A DNA stretch of 53,902 bases from Prevotella sp902465605 (GCA_902465605.1 CABQNT010000017.1:1-53902), one strand, 5' to 3'. Positions 45,325 through 53,836 are shown, numbered from the stretch's first letter. Made by a program: numbers and translations. The notes: generated by a model from the letters alone, not told the origin.

Positions 45325-45897
45325 CTAATCAAATTTCACCACTGCCTTGTTCACCACACGCCATATTCCATTCTCGAACACAGCCGACCCTTCGTCAACC
45401 GTTTCGATGGACCGAGGATAGACACTGGCGTTGCCAACGACCTTGCACACCGGCTTGACAAACTGCGATACGCTAATCATGGCCGTGGCAATGGCATCCG
45501 GACTGTTCAACATGATGAACGTGCCGTTCACACCGTCTGTGGTAGACAGCTGGTAGATGCTTTTGCCAATCTGTTCGGAAGGCGATGCGCTGTCGAAACA
45601 ACCGTCACTGCTTGGCGCCGGCAAATAGCAGACACGACTGGCTGACGGCGAGGATGTGCCCATCTGGTGGGGCTGTGCACGCTGAAGCTCCACATCCGTC
45701 TGCGGTTCCAGTGAATCAGCAGTGTCACGCTCCGTCGTGGACTTTTGCTCCTGTTGTTCCTGCATTTCTTGCAGCGCAGCGGTGAGATGTTTTACCTGAT
45801 CCCGCAACGCAACAAGGTGCTTCTCCAACTTTGCGATGCGCTCCTCATAGGGTTCGAGCTGCTGTTGTATCTGCCGTTCAATCTGTCCTTCAAACAT
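45325..45897 (-). CDS. Coiled-coil protein of the actin-like/tubulin-like operon
   Basis: The protein (190 residues) has no recognised family. Residues 1-55 are a strong coiled coil (QIERQIQQQLEPYEERIAKL and following heptads). A Ser/Thr/Gln-rich linker leads to a C-terminal domain from about residue 95 (CYLPAPSSDGCFDSASPSE, ATAMISVSQFVKPVCKVVG, VFENGIWRVVNKAVVKF), probably a small alpha/beta fold. No signal peptide or membrane helix is seen, so it is cytoplasmic. It starts 22 bp after the actin-like gene, suggesting an adaptor for that protein (inference). Confidence 0.75.
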   Translation of the reverse strand: MFEGQIERQIQQQLEPYEERIAKLEKHLVALRDQVKHLTAALQEMQEQQEQKSTTERDTADSLEPQTDVELQRAQPHQMGTSSPSASRVCYLPAPSSDGCFDSASPSEQIGKSIYQLSTTDGVNGTFIMLNSPDAIATAMISVSQFVKPVCKVVGNASVYPRSIETVDEGSAVFENGIWRVVNKAVVKFD

Positions 45898-45919
45898 AAG
45901 TCTTTACCTTCCCACGTTT

Positions 45920-48900
45920 TTATAGGTTCTCAATCAAGTTATCTCGAATGCTGCCAATAATCGGATAGAAGAACAAGGTGTCCTCAATGGGGTCACTGCC
46001 GTTCTTGTCGTCCTGATTCTTGTTAACGAAGTTCCAGCCATTCACCAAATGATGCATCAAGTCTTTGTTAACCAATTGCTTAAACAGTTGCAGACTATGG
46101 TTGTCAACCAACAACCGGTCTACCACATGAATGTCCTCGCAGAGCTGGCAGAAGAAGTCATTGAACTGGCGCACCTGCTCAACGATGGCGGCGCAAACCT
46201 CCTCCTTGTCCATGTCTTCGTAGCGCAGCGTTTCCTGACTGAGCATAGTGTAGTTGTATTTGACGGAGCTGTCAAAGCTGTCCAACAGTCGGTTCAATTG
46301 GTGAACATGTTCGCAACCGGTACTGTCAGCCACTTGCATCAAGGCGCCTCGGCAGGTAATTTGTTTTGGTTCTTTCTTCTCCATGACGATGCTGAAGCCG
46401 TCCTCATCGTACCGTTGGCCATACACTCGCTCAATAACCGTCTGTGCAATGAGGTCAAGGTCGCGCTGCGTGCCAACGATGTCCAGCACCTTTGAACCCG
46501 TACCAGAGAACATGATGCTGCGAGGCATGTCGAGATTGCGGTGCTTCATCATCTTGGCCACATAGTAAATGAGCGTCACGAAGAAGTAAATAAAGATGAT
46601 TTTGCGCTGTCCGTCTTCGTTAAGTCGCATGTTGTAAGAGAAGACATCGTTGTCGCCAACCACCTTATTATTAATCACTGAGAACAAGAATGCGTTAATA
46701 TCTTCAGACTTACGCTTGGCCGTGATGTCGTCCAAGATGCCGTTCAACTCGCCATATTTGTCATCGTCGGCATCAAACAAGCGTTTGAAATAATCGACAT
46801 ATTTCACGAGCATGGGGTTGGTATCGCCGTGAGGAACATCGGAGAAGCCGTCACCGAAGAGTACGTTGGCGGCAAACCTGAACGACGTGAGGATGGTGGG
46901 TTGCTGTGCATTGCTCGCATATACCACCACATCGCTGGATCCACCACCGATGTCAATGCTGGCAACGGTGCTGGCTGCGCCTTTAAACTGACTTGAACTT
47001 TTGTAGAAATAATATGGAGCCACGCTCTCGGGCATCTGTATCAGATTGTCCTCTGTCACGGGGATGCCAAAGACTTCACTGAAAGTTTTGGCCCACATCT
47101 CGCCCAATTTGCGCACGTTGCCCACCTTCATGGACAGCGGATAGAACCAAACTAAGCGCGTCTTGGCCATATCACCGTTCTCTAAGAACACCTTGGTGCG
47201 CATCAACAAGGCCAGCTCCATCAAGTAAGCGCGCACCCGTTTGCTGTTAGCCACCTCGGTAGACCATTTCAGGTTGGGCACAATTCGGTTGCCATAGCCG
47301 ATAGACTCCTTCTCATAAATAAAGGGAATGTTGGCATCGCCCAATGCCACAATTCGGTCGACATTGATGGCATCAAGGCGTTCACACTCTGACAAGACGG
47401 TACGTTGTGGGAATCCATAGTTCTCACCGATGACCTTCGGCAGGAACTCCTGCTTCATAATCACGTCATACAGAATGCTCTCTCCGTTATACGAAGTGGC
47501 CAACAGCCGTTCGCGAGCAGAGGCACTGACACCCAAAGGCTCGGGCATGTCGCCGTTTTTCATCGACTCAACGTGCGTATTGGTCGTACCAAAATCGACT
47601 GAGAACGTAAAGGCCTCGTTGCCTTGGACGTGCGCCGGCCATCGAGGACACAGCACTCCTTCGGCCGCCAGGTTGCCATGATCGTCAGTAAGGGTGACGT
47701 TGAGGTAGTCGAAATCATCCTGCAAGCGATAATATTTGGAACCAACTCGCTTCTCAGCCTTTAAAGATCGGTCGCGCACGACCACGTCATCAGGGTTCAT
47801 CCCATTGCGATAGCCGTCATGATAGAATGACAAATCAATGCGGAAGTTCTCCAACATACCCAGCGCACGGTCAACCAATTGCACGTTATATTGTTTCAAT
47901 CCCGGCGTTCGCATGAACGGGAAAATGCTCAATGCGAACGGTACGGTGACGAAATAGCCGTGGTCGTTTGTCCTGTCATAAGCCAAATCAACATTTCGAC
48001 TCGACACATAGGTGCGCTGTAGCGTGATGTAATGACGCTCTTTCTGCACGGGAATGCGCAACGTAGCGGTCAATGTTTCGACATTTCCCCGCATGCCATG
48101 CGTCATTTCGAAACGCGGTCGGCCATTGATGGTGCCCCACAAGTCACTGACGTTGAAATACTTGAAGTAAAGAGGTTTCAAGGGTAAGATGAAATTGTGG
48201 TCATCGGCATCGCGCGTTGCATTGGTGAGATTGCCGTCAAAGAAGCAATCACGGTCGAGGGTATAATCGAGTTTAATCAACGCAGGTTGGAAAAAATCAT
48301 CGTCAGTCAGCCACGGATACTGATGCGTGGTGGCAGGTAAGATACGCTTTTCCGGCTCTACTGCGTAATCTTCCGGTTTGATTACAGTGTTGTCATCCCA
48401 TGTTCCGGTGATATAAGTGAAGGTGTCTGTCTGTGTTGCATTGAGATGATTCTGCAACACCAGCGGCACGATGCCATCGACAGGTCGTGAGGGTTTCATC
48501 CTAAAGTCACTGGCTGCAATGGCCGCCTGAACGTCTTCAGGACGGGCACCGTAGAACGGAACGCCCAACGCTTGTACGCCTTCTTCCATCTGCATGAAGT
48601 TGGTTTCGAGGAAAGAGTGTGCCCGGTCAGCGTTAGCCAGATCCATAGCGGCAGGATTTCCTATCTCTTTCAGGATATCATTCTGCAGCGCAGCGGGCAA
48701 CAAAGGCAGATTGGCGATGAGGTAACTGTTCACCTCACCGCAACGACGCTTCAACTCTGGGTAGGCTGTGAACAAGGCATAGATGTACTTGACGAAACGT
48801 TCGCTACGCATATACAGCGGACGCCACAGGCTAAAGAGCTGCACATTCTGCTCTACGGGGATGTCGCAGAGCCCTTCTTGCGCATTGGGTGATGCCATGA

Positions 48901-49390
48901 AGAGCGTGATTGGCGAGGTTGAACCAATGACCTGGTTGCCATAAACCAAGAAATACAAGCGATCCAACTGGTCAAAGTTGAAGGCTTCTTGGTCTTGATG
49001 CAAGAACATCTCGATGGTTTCGCCCAACAAACGATGCTGTGGTGAGTCTTTCAACTTCTCCAACTCGGTGGCTCGGTTCCATTCCACAATCTGCAATTGA
49101 TTGCGCAATTCAGCGTAATTAAAGAACAATTGGGCAATGTCCAGCGCATTGGAAACCAACTTCTCGTCCATCGCTTCGCCTTGCAGACGGGCATTCATGG
49201 ACAGTCGTTTGAAAGCGTTCTTCACCAAATCCATCTGCGCGAACGGTGAAGGAATGGCCGTACGAGGCTGTTGTGACAATCCCGCATTGGGATCAGCGAT
49301 CATCTCTATCTCGTCAGCGTTGTATTGACTGCTCAACGGAATCCAATCTTCGCCGGATGTTTTCTTATTATAGGATAATATCTTTGACAT
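45920..49390 (-). CDS. Large protein with actin/Hsp70-superfamily ATPase core
   Basis: The protein (1156 residues) has a C-terminal ATPase of the actin-Hsp70-sugar kinase fold: phosphate-1 loop VDFGTTNTHVES (about 595-606), phosphate-2 loop SIDIGGGSSDVVVY (about 810-823) and adenosine motif IMFSGTGSKVLD (about 960-971). The first 590 residues are unrecognised. They appear mixed helical at first and beta-rich later (RIPVQKERHYITLQRTYVSS), and may form a substrate or partner platform. No signal peptide is present. Size and order loosely recall SrfB-like proteins, but I cannot confirm homology. The gene follows the tubulin-like gene by 30 bp and precedes the coiled-coil gene by 22 bp. ATP-driven polymerisation or chaperone-like action are both possible; neither is shown. 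Confidence 0.85.
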   Translation of the reverse strand: MSKILSYNKKTSGEDWIPLSSQYNADEIEMIADPNAGLSQQPRTAIPSPFAQMDLVKNAFKRLSMNARLQGEAMDEKLVSNALDIAQLFFNYAELRNQLQIVEWNRATELEKLKDSPQHRLLGETIEMFLHQDQEAFNFDQLDRLYFLVYGNQVIGSTSPITLFMASPNAQEGLCDIPVEQNVQLFSLWRPLYMRSERFVKYIYALFTAYPELKRRCGEVNSYLIANLPLLPAALQNDILKEIGNPAAMDLANADRAHSFLETNFMQMEEGVQALGVPFYGARPEDVQAAIAASDFRMKPSRPVDGIVPLVLQNHLNATQTDTFTYITGTWDDNTVIKPEDYAVEPEKRILPATTHQYPWLTDDDFFQPALIKLDYTLDRDCFFDGNLTNATRDADDHNFILPLKPLYFKYFNVSDLWGTINGRPRFEMTHGMRGNVETLTATLRIPVQKERHYITLQRTYVSSRNVDLAYDRTNDHGYFVTVPFALSIFPFMRTPGLKQYNVQLVDRALGMLENFRIDLSFYHDGYRNGMNPDDVVVRDRSLKAEKRVGSKYYRLQDDFDYLNVTLTDDHGNLAAEGVLCPRWPAHVQGNEAFTFSVDFGTTNTHVESMKNGDMPEPLGVSASARERLLATSYNGESILYDVIMKQEFLPKVIGENYGFPQRTVLSECERLDAINVDRIVALGDANIPFIYEKESIGYGNRIVPNLKWSTEVANSKRVRAYLMELALLMRTKVFLENGDMAKTRLVWFYPLSMKVGNVRKLGEMWAKTFSEVFGIPVTEDNLIQMPESVAPYYFYKSSSQFKGAASTVASIDIGGGSSDVVVYASNAQQPTILTSFRFAANVLFGDGFSDVPHGDTNPMLVKYVDYFKRLFDADDDKYGELNGILDDITAKRKSEDINAFLFSVINNKVVGDNDVFSYNMRLNEDGQRKIIFIYFFVTLIYYVAKMMKHRNLDMPRSIMFSGTGSKVLDIVGTQRDLDLIAQTVIERVYGQRYDEDGFSIVMEKKEPKQITCRGALMQVADSTGCEHVHQLNRLLDSFDSSVKYNYTMLSQETLRYEDMDKEEVCAAIVEQVRQFNDFFCQLCEDIHVVDRLLVDNHSLQLFKQLVNKDLMHHLVNGWNFVNKNQDDKNGSDPIEDTLFFYPIIGSIRDNLIENL

Positions 49391-49420
49391 GAATTGACTT
49401 TGTATTTACGTTCAACGATG

Positions 49421-50965
49421 CTAAACCACTGAGTTGTATTTCTCTTCAACCAGCTTGTCCAGCGTCTCATCCAACAGGTTCATCAGCTTGTAAGCCACAC
49501 GGTCGGTGCCGTATTTCTGCGTCTTGACAGCCTGCTGACTCATTTTGTTGAGGGAAGAAAGCAAAGACTTATAATCGATGGTTGACTTGAACAAGCCGCT
49601 CTTGGGCGCAATGCCGTTCAACGCATCAGACAGCTTGTCGGTTGTAAGATGGAAGGGTTCGAAGCTGCGCTGATTGAGTTTCAGTTCCTTCAACCAGGTA
49701 AGATAAGCCACATAGAAATCGCTTGTCAGGGTGTGGAAGAAACTTGTGGAGAGGAAACCGCTGGTTATTTCTGGTTTGTCCTCAGTGTAACCGCGTCCCA
49801 CATCGCTCTTCAATTGATGGGTGATGTACAGATATGCCAAGTGAAACTTCGCCAACTGTTTGTTCACATGCAGGCGTGTTGACGTACCAAAGTCTTTCAG
49901 TGACAGGGTCATCTTATCGTTGGCCAACCCATATTCTTTATAGATGGGGTTCACGGCGTTGCCGTTATCCGTGAGCAACTGGTCGTCAGGAATCTGAAGA
50001 AAATCAAGAACTGCCAGCGCACCCACATATTCCACGACATGTGCGTCGTTGCGTTGTCCGTTGCCACCCGGGTCGTTAAAGTAAGGATTGCTGGGTATTT
50101 CGTCGCCCAGATAATAACAAGCGTTTACCTTCGACATGGGCAAGTCTACCCCATTCTGCCGGATTCCCGTAAGATTGTCATGATAATAGAACAAGGCCGA
50201 CTTGGTTTTTGAAATGAAATCGGCGCGTGAAATCGGACTGTTCTCATCCTGTTGGATATTAAAATAAGGCAACACTGTGAGCGCACCAATCCTGGCATCG
50301 CGCAAATCGCCACGGTTGTTGATTTGGATGTTGTTGCCGGCATTGCGAATGTTCTTCACGATGATGGGATAGCCGGCAGCTCCTGTTCCACCAAATATAC
50401 TGCTGACGACAAAGATGCGGTCGTTCTTTTGAAACACGTTGGAGAACTGCTTGAACTCTTCCGAATCCTTAAACTGGTTCAATGCGACCGACCCTATGTT
50501 GGGTGATCCCACAAAACCGATGTCCATCTTGGTATCAAGTTGATCCTTGGAAAACATCATTGAGCACAAGGCTTGATTGCCCGTATCCAACGTGGAATAA
50601 GAGATAAAGTCGCTGAACTTCTTCGATGCGATAGAACCCATGTTGAAGAGGAACGTGTCACTCAGGTTACTGCCATTAGGCAAGATGTCACTCAGGGTAG
50701 ATATCTTGACCGAAAAGAAGCCTTTGGTCACGTCCACGCGGTCGCCATACAGTGCTTGTCGTATCTGCTTATACCACCGCAACAGGTTGCTGGTGCGCTT
50801 TAAGTCCTCGTTAGCCTTGTGGGGATCTACGATGATAGGCACCACTTCGAGCGGCATGGGCTGTCCCGCTTCGTCCAAAGGATGAATGCCAGCAGCAAAC
50901 TGCATGATGAGTGGCCGCATGACACGCGAACCTGTTCCGCCCACTAAAAATAGAAATAGTCTCAC
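49421..50965 (-). CDS. Tubulin/FtsZ-superfamily-like protein
   Basis: The protein (514 residues) opens with a beta strand and nucleotide loop, RLFLFLVGGTGSRVMRPL, equivalent in position to the T1 loop of tubulin/FtsZ. VVSSIFGGTGAAGYPII (about 190-206) resembles the T4 signature GGGTGTG. The start is GTG at 50965; a TAG stop lies five codons upstream and no ATG intervenes, and the T1 strand would be lost with any later start. The C-terminal half is unfamiliar and helical (LHVNKQLAKFHLAYLYITHQ; QKYGTDRVAYKLMNLLDETL). GTP binding is inferred. It lies 45 bp after the membrane protein gene and 30 bp before the actin-like gene. It is not FtsZ itself, which is shorter and differently arranged. Confidence 0.78.
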   Translation of the reverse strand: MRLFLFLVGGTGSRVMRPLIMQFAAGIHPLDEAGQPMPLEVVPIIVDPHKANEDLKRTSNLLRWYKQIRQALYGDRVDVTKGFFSVKISTLSDILPNGSNLSDTFLFNMGSIASKKFSDFISYSTLDTGNQALCSMMFSKDQLDTKMDIGFVGSPNIGSVALNQFKDSEEFKQFSNVFQKNDRIFVVSSIFGGTGAAGYPIIVKNIRNAGNNIQINNRGDLRDARIGALTVLPYFNIQQDENSPISRADFISKTKSALFYYHDNLTGIRQNGVDLPMSKVNACYYLGDEIPSNPYFNDPGGNGQRNDAHVVEYVGALAVLDFLQIPDDQLLTDNGNAVNPIYKEYGLANDKMTLSLKDFGTSTRLHVNKQLAKFHLAYLYITHQLKSDVGRGYTEDKPEITSGFLSTSFFHTLTSDFYVAYLTWLKELKLNQRSFEPFHLTTDKLSDALNGIAPKSGLFKSTIDYKSLLSSLNKMSQQAVKTQKYGTDRVAYKLMNLLDETLDKLVEEKYNSVV

Positions 50966-51010
50966 TATGGTAATGTTCTAATGATTCTTGATAATGCAAT
51001 GTTCACCATC

Positions 51011-51457
51011 CTACTCTGGGATTGGCGTGTGTCGGCAGTTGGATGACCACCAACGAATGGAGAAACTGGCAATGACAAACAGCACGGCTGTCACCGCAAC
51101 GTCAACCAGACAGAAGCTGAAGAGCTGCGCGCTGAAGTCGAGTCCATCGGCCGAAAAGACACCACTGGGATAGGTGTAGTTGATGACGGGAGCCACGATC
51201 ATGGCAGCAATCAGCACAATGAGCCAATGGTACCACCGAGAGAAGCTCACCGAGTTGATGACATAATAGTATATACCGGCGAAAGCCCAGGCTACCAGGG
51301 CTGTCACAATGGCTACAATAAAATAAAGATTGGCCGAATACATCTCATTGGAGAACTCTCTCTCATAGAACAGTGACTCAAACAAAGATGTAGAAAAAAT
51401 GATGAACAGCAGGGTAATCACGGCACCTGCCAGCAACAATATCGTATTTTTTTTCAT
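51011..51457 (-). CDS. Four-helix inner-membrane protein
   Basis: The protein (148 residues) has four membrane segments: TILLLAGAVITLLFIIF, LYFIVAIVTALVAWAFAGIY, WLIVLIAAMIVAPVINYTY and FSFCLVDVAVTAVLFVIASF. No family was recognised. It lies between the vWA-like lipoprotein gene (67 bp) and the tubulin-like gene (45 bp) on the same strand. A role as membrane anchor of the cytoplasmic NTPases is an inference from position. Confidence 0.78.
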   Translation of the reverse strand: MKKNTILLLAGAVITLLFIIFSTSLFESLFYEREFSNEMYSANLYFIVAIVTALVAWAFAGIYYYVINSVSFSRWYHWLIVLIAAMIVAPVINYTYPSGVFSADGLDFSAQLFSFCLVDVAVTAVLFVIASFSIRWWSSNCRHTPIPE

Positions 51458-51524
51458 AACGTGGTTCTATCGTCATGCCGCACAGAGGCCGCAACCAAGC
51501 CGGTTAGCACTCGTGCGAGGCATG

Positions 51525-53018
51525 CTATTTGCTAAACTTCAATTCCATTTCAAAATAATAAGGCTCTCCATCCGAATTCTTCCGGTAGCTGTTGTAGATG
51601 CCTTGCAGCAGATATTTCAACCCAAAGGTAGTGCTGCCGTCCACCTTGGTGTCGTTGTCATTCGACGAAGCCTCAATCCATTGAGGCAGCCTGTTGAGCA
51701 ACTTGATTTCAACTTCCTGATCGTGTTTCAGCTCATTCGCAGACAACACGAACAGATGGGTGGCCGATTGGATGTATTTTCTTTCAGCCGGTGTGACGTC
51801 CGACTTGGTGATAGGACGAATCTCCTTGATAGTAACCGCATCGTCAGCGTCAACCACATAGTTGTTCACATCCGTGAGATATTCGTCCGCTATGAGCATC
51901 TTGCTCAGGTCTACCGCCAATACCAGCCTGATATCTCCACTGTTGCGATCCTGCTTAAGGCCTTCCAACTTCGTCACCTGCGTACCCTGTCCGCGTTCAG
52001 GTTGGAACCGTCCGCGTATCTGGGGATGACTCAACAGCAAAGAATAATAAGGTTCGTACACGTCATCTGTCTCGAAGAGATACATGTTCTCATAGCCCCG
52101 CAGTCGAGGCAGCTGGGCAAATGCCTCATAGTTCTCGTCTTGCGTCAGTCGGGCAATGTTCTCATTGTTGCCCACTATCACGATGTAATAGGGTCGCTTG
52201 CCATTGTAAGGCACTCCTTTGCTGGGTGAATTATATGGATAATACAGACCGTTGTACGAACCCATCATCTTCACGATGAGCATTGATTTCTTCTTTACCT
52301 CACTCTTGAAAACCGAGTTGGTCATGCCTTGCGCTTCAGCAAACACCTTCTGTGGATTGACACCCGTCATGTCCTTGGTAGAATAAATCATGTCGGTCAC
52401 CAAGATACTCAGCTCATCATCCTTGGTATTGTTCAGGATTTTGTCGAAGATGGCTCCGAAATCAGTAAAGCTTGGATCACCAATTCCTTTGGTAGCCTCG
52501 AAGATGTTGCTGTCTTTCACAAACTGGTCGAACCCCTTGGGATAAGCGTTTATCGAGCTATTAACCACATAAATCTTATGATCCGCATTATTTCCTGGCA
52601 GGTTGTTCAGCATCTGAACAATGGCTGCCTTGAACGAACCGTCACCGGCTGGTGAGTCATAGGCAATCATCGAACCCGAACGCTCAAGGTAAAAATTCAC
52701 TTTGAGCGGCTCAACCGCCATGCCAGAGAAGTCGATTTTCTTGGCATCACGGCGATGATTGAAAAATTCTTCAATGTATTCGCGCACCTCATCTGCGTCA
52801 AGTTTTCCCCCATCATAGAACTCTGGGAAGTTTGCTTTCTGCCCATCCAAATAGGTTTCGAGGGTCATCCAGTCATCGTGGTCGATGGTGTGATCCGTTC
52901 CCGCCAGCTCCATGAGCAGATGGTTCAAATCTTTTTTAGCTCTGTTGCCACAGCTACTCGCAAAAAAGGCGATGAGGACCAAAGCGATTAAAAAAGGGTT
53001 TCCAAATATTTTTTTCAT
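51525..53018 (-). CDS. vWA-like lipoprotein, first gene of the actin-like/tubulin-like operon
   Basis: The protein (497 residues from ATG 53018) is chosen to start at MKKIFGNPF because a lipoprotein signal follows (IALVLIAFFASSC, Cys about 22); the frame is open 85 codons further but that part covers the promoter. A von Willebrand A-like domain is indicated by NFYLERSGSMIAYD (metal site D-x-S-x-S with Glu for Asp), PSFTDFGAIFDKI (Thr) and ELSILVTDMIYS (Asp), about residues 110-230. The C-terminal part (VRLV-type strands, VEIKLLNRLPQWIEAS) is unassigned. It would sit on the periplasmic side of the envelope. Partner binding is the usual role of vWA domains. A clear promoter precedes it. Confidence 0.82.
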   Translation of the reverse strand: MKKIFGNPFLIALVLIAFFASSCGNRAKKDLNHLLMELAGTDHTIDHDDWMTLETYLDGQKANFPEFYDGGKLDADEVREYIEEFFNHRRDAKKIDFSGMAVEPLKVNFYLERSGSMIAYDSPAGDGSFKAAIVQMLNNLPGNNADHKIYVVNSSINAYPKGFDQFVKDSNIFEATKGIGDPSFTDFGAIFDKILNNTKDDELSILVTDMIYSTKDMTGVNPQKVFAEAQGMTNSVFKSEVKKKSMLIVKMMGSYNGLYYPYNSPSKGVPYNGKRPYYIVIVGNNENIARLTQDENYEAFAQLPRLRGYENMYLFETDDVYEPYYSLLLSHPQIRGRFQPERGQGTQVTKLEGLKQDRNSGDIRLVLAVDLSKMLIADEYLTDVNNYVVDADDAVTIKEIRPITKSDVTPAERKYIQSATHLFVLSANELKHDQEVEIKLLNRLPQWIEASSNDNDTKVDGSTTFGLKYLLQGIYNSYRKNSDGEPYYFEMELKFSK

Positions 53019-53169
53019 TCCATTAAGACGTTTTATGGGCCGAGATAGTTGCAATGCCCTACCGTTGAGCCGATAAGCATGCAACAATTTTGATACATCA
53101 GATAGCCTACCGCACAGCCAACCACGCAGTGAAGCCCATTGACTGTCATTGTTTTCGTTTCGCTCTCTA

Positions 53170-53258
53170 TCTCTTGCAAAGGTAGTGCAAGCCGAATACA
53201 AAGGAAGTTTACTTACTTTGTTGAAGCGAAGTCTATCTCTTGCAAAGATAATGTAAAG
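53170..53258. repeat. Direct repeat carrying two -7-like boxes
   Basis: TCTATCTCTTGCAAAG occurs twice, at 53232-53247 and, with a one-base difference at its start, at 53166-53181. Both continue into RTARTG. Each copy contains a TAnnTTTG box on the minus strand (TACCTTTG 53177-53184 and TATCTTTG 53243-53250), 66 bp apart. Only the upstream copy has a TTTG at 20-base spacing. The second may be a duplicated promoter half or a regulator site. Confidence 0.6.
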
Positions 53259-53274
53259 CAGTGGGAACGACAAA
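53243..53274 (-). promoter_or_regulatory. Predicted promoter of the actin-like/tubulin-like operon
   Basis: On the minus strand TTTG (53271-53274) and TATCTTTG (53243-53250) are spaced by 20 bases. Transcription would begin near 53236, giving a leader of about 218 bases that contains the second -7-like box. Confidence 0.72.
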
Positions 53275-53300
53275 TAAATTAAGTCTTTTTTGCCGTTCCC
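53263..53300. other. Inverted repeat over the promoter upstream edge
   Basis: GGGAACG (53263-53269) and CGTTCCC (53294-53300) are perfect inverted repeats enclosing 24 bp, including the -33 box at 53271-53274. It could be an operator, or part of a terminator for a gene outside the window. The evidence is only the symmetry. Confidence 0.35.
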
Positions 53301-53649
53301 AAGCCCCTGGTTAACTTGACATAGGCCATATTACCATAGTATGCCATCCAGAATGTAGGTAAACTTTCATCAAAGCCTGTTTGAAATAACACGGTGCACA
53401 TAGAATTCATCATCATTGACGATTGTTAGATGTTCATCTCCAACAACACCTCATGATGATGAATTATCTTGACATCCAACCTCTTCATAGCTGGCGAATT
53501 TGCGAACAACGATGTATCTTGCGGCAAATACGCCAAGCATTTGAATCTTTTGTATATGGCTAACAGTTAATGTATTACACTTTTCTCATGTCGTTTTTGG
53601 CCTATTTTCAACTTCTTTTTAGGTCAAAAGCATTGAGTTAAGGGCTCAA
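53301..53649. other. Intergenic, no gene recognised
   Basis: About 350 bp between the operon promoter and the repeat array. It contains no convincing open frame. The part from about 53520 (AAATACGCCAAGCATTTG) resembles sequence ahead of the 40-kb array, suggesting that the composite repeat extends further left than its periodic core. Confidence 0.5.
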
Positions 53650-53732
53650 TATGCATGCTTTAGCAGCACAATAGCATGTAGATTGCCCACCAATAGGATG
53701 CTTCTAAGGATGTTATCTCCATGCTTTTGCAG
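53626..53732. repeat. Degenerate 22-bp-period repeat array
   Basis: GCATG or GATG cores stand at 53653, 53674, 53697 and 53720 (steps of 21-23 bp), with CCAATAG or CAATAG between them, ending in ATGCTTTTGCAG. An inverted AAAAGCAT occurs at 53626-53633. It is the same family as the arrays at 27.15, 40.0 and 45.2 kb. Confidence 0.55.
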
Positions 53733-53758
53733 AAAAATCCTATTTTGATGGCAAATTA

Positions 53759-53836
53759 AACTCCTATTTGCTCCGCGTTTGCCTATTGATTTTTTCCAGA
53801 TTGAAAGTTTTCTCATGCCGTTTTAAGGGCAAAAAA
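53759..53836 (+). repeat. Conserved block shared with 40.15 kb
   Basis: GCCTATTG, TTTTTTCCAGATT, AAAGTTTT, TGCC and TTTTAAGGGC occur in the same order as at 40139-40206, with a nearly identical core of about 45 bp. It lies just right of the periodic array. The repeat may run on past 53840. Confidence 0.65.

Noticed and set aside
45920..49390. Naming the large ATPase SrfB
   Set aside because: Size and ATPase type recall SrfB-like proteins, but no specific shared motif could be verified by eye.
51525..53273. Longer version of the vWA lipoprotein starting at 53273
   Set aside because: The extra 85 codons cover the predicted promoter and would place the lipoprotein signal internally.
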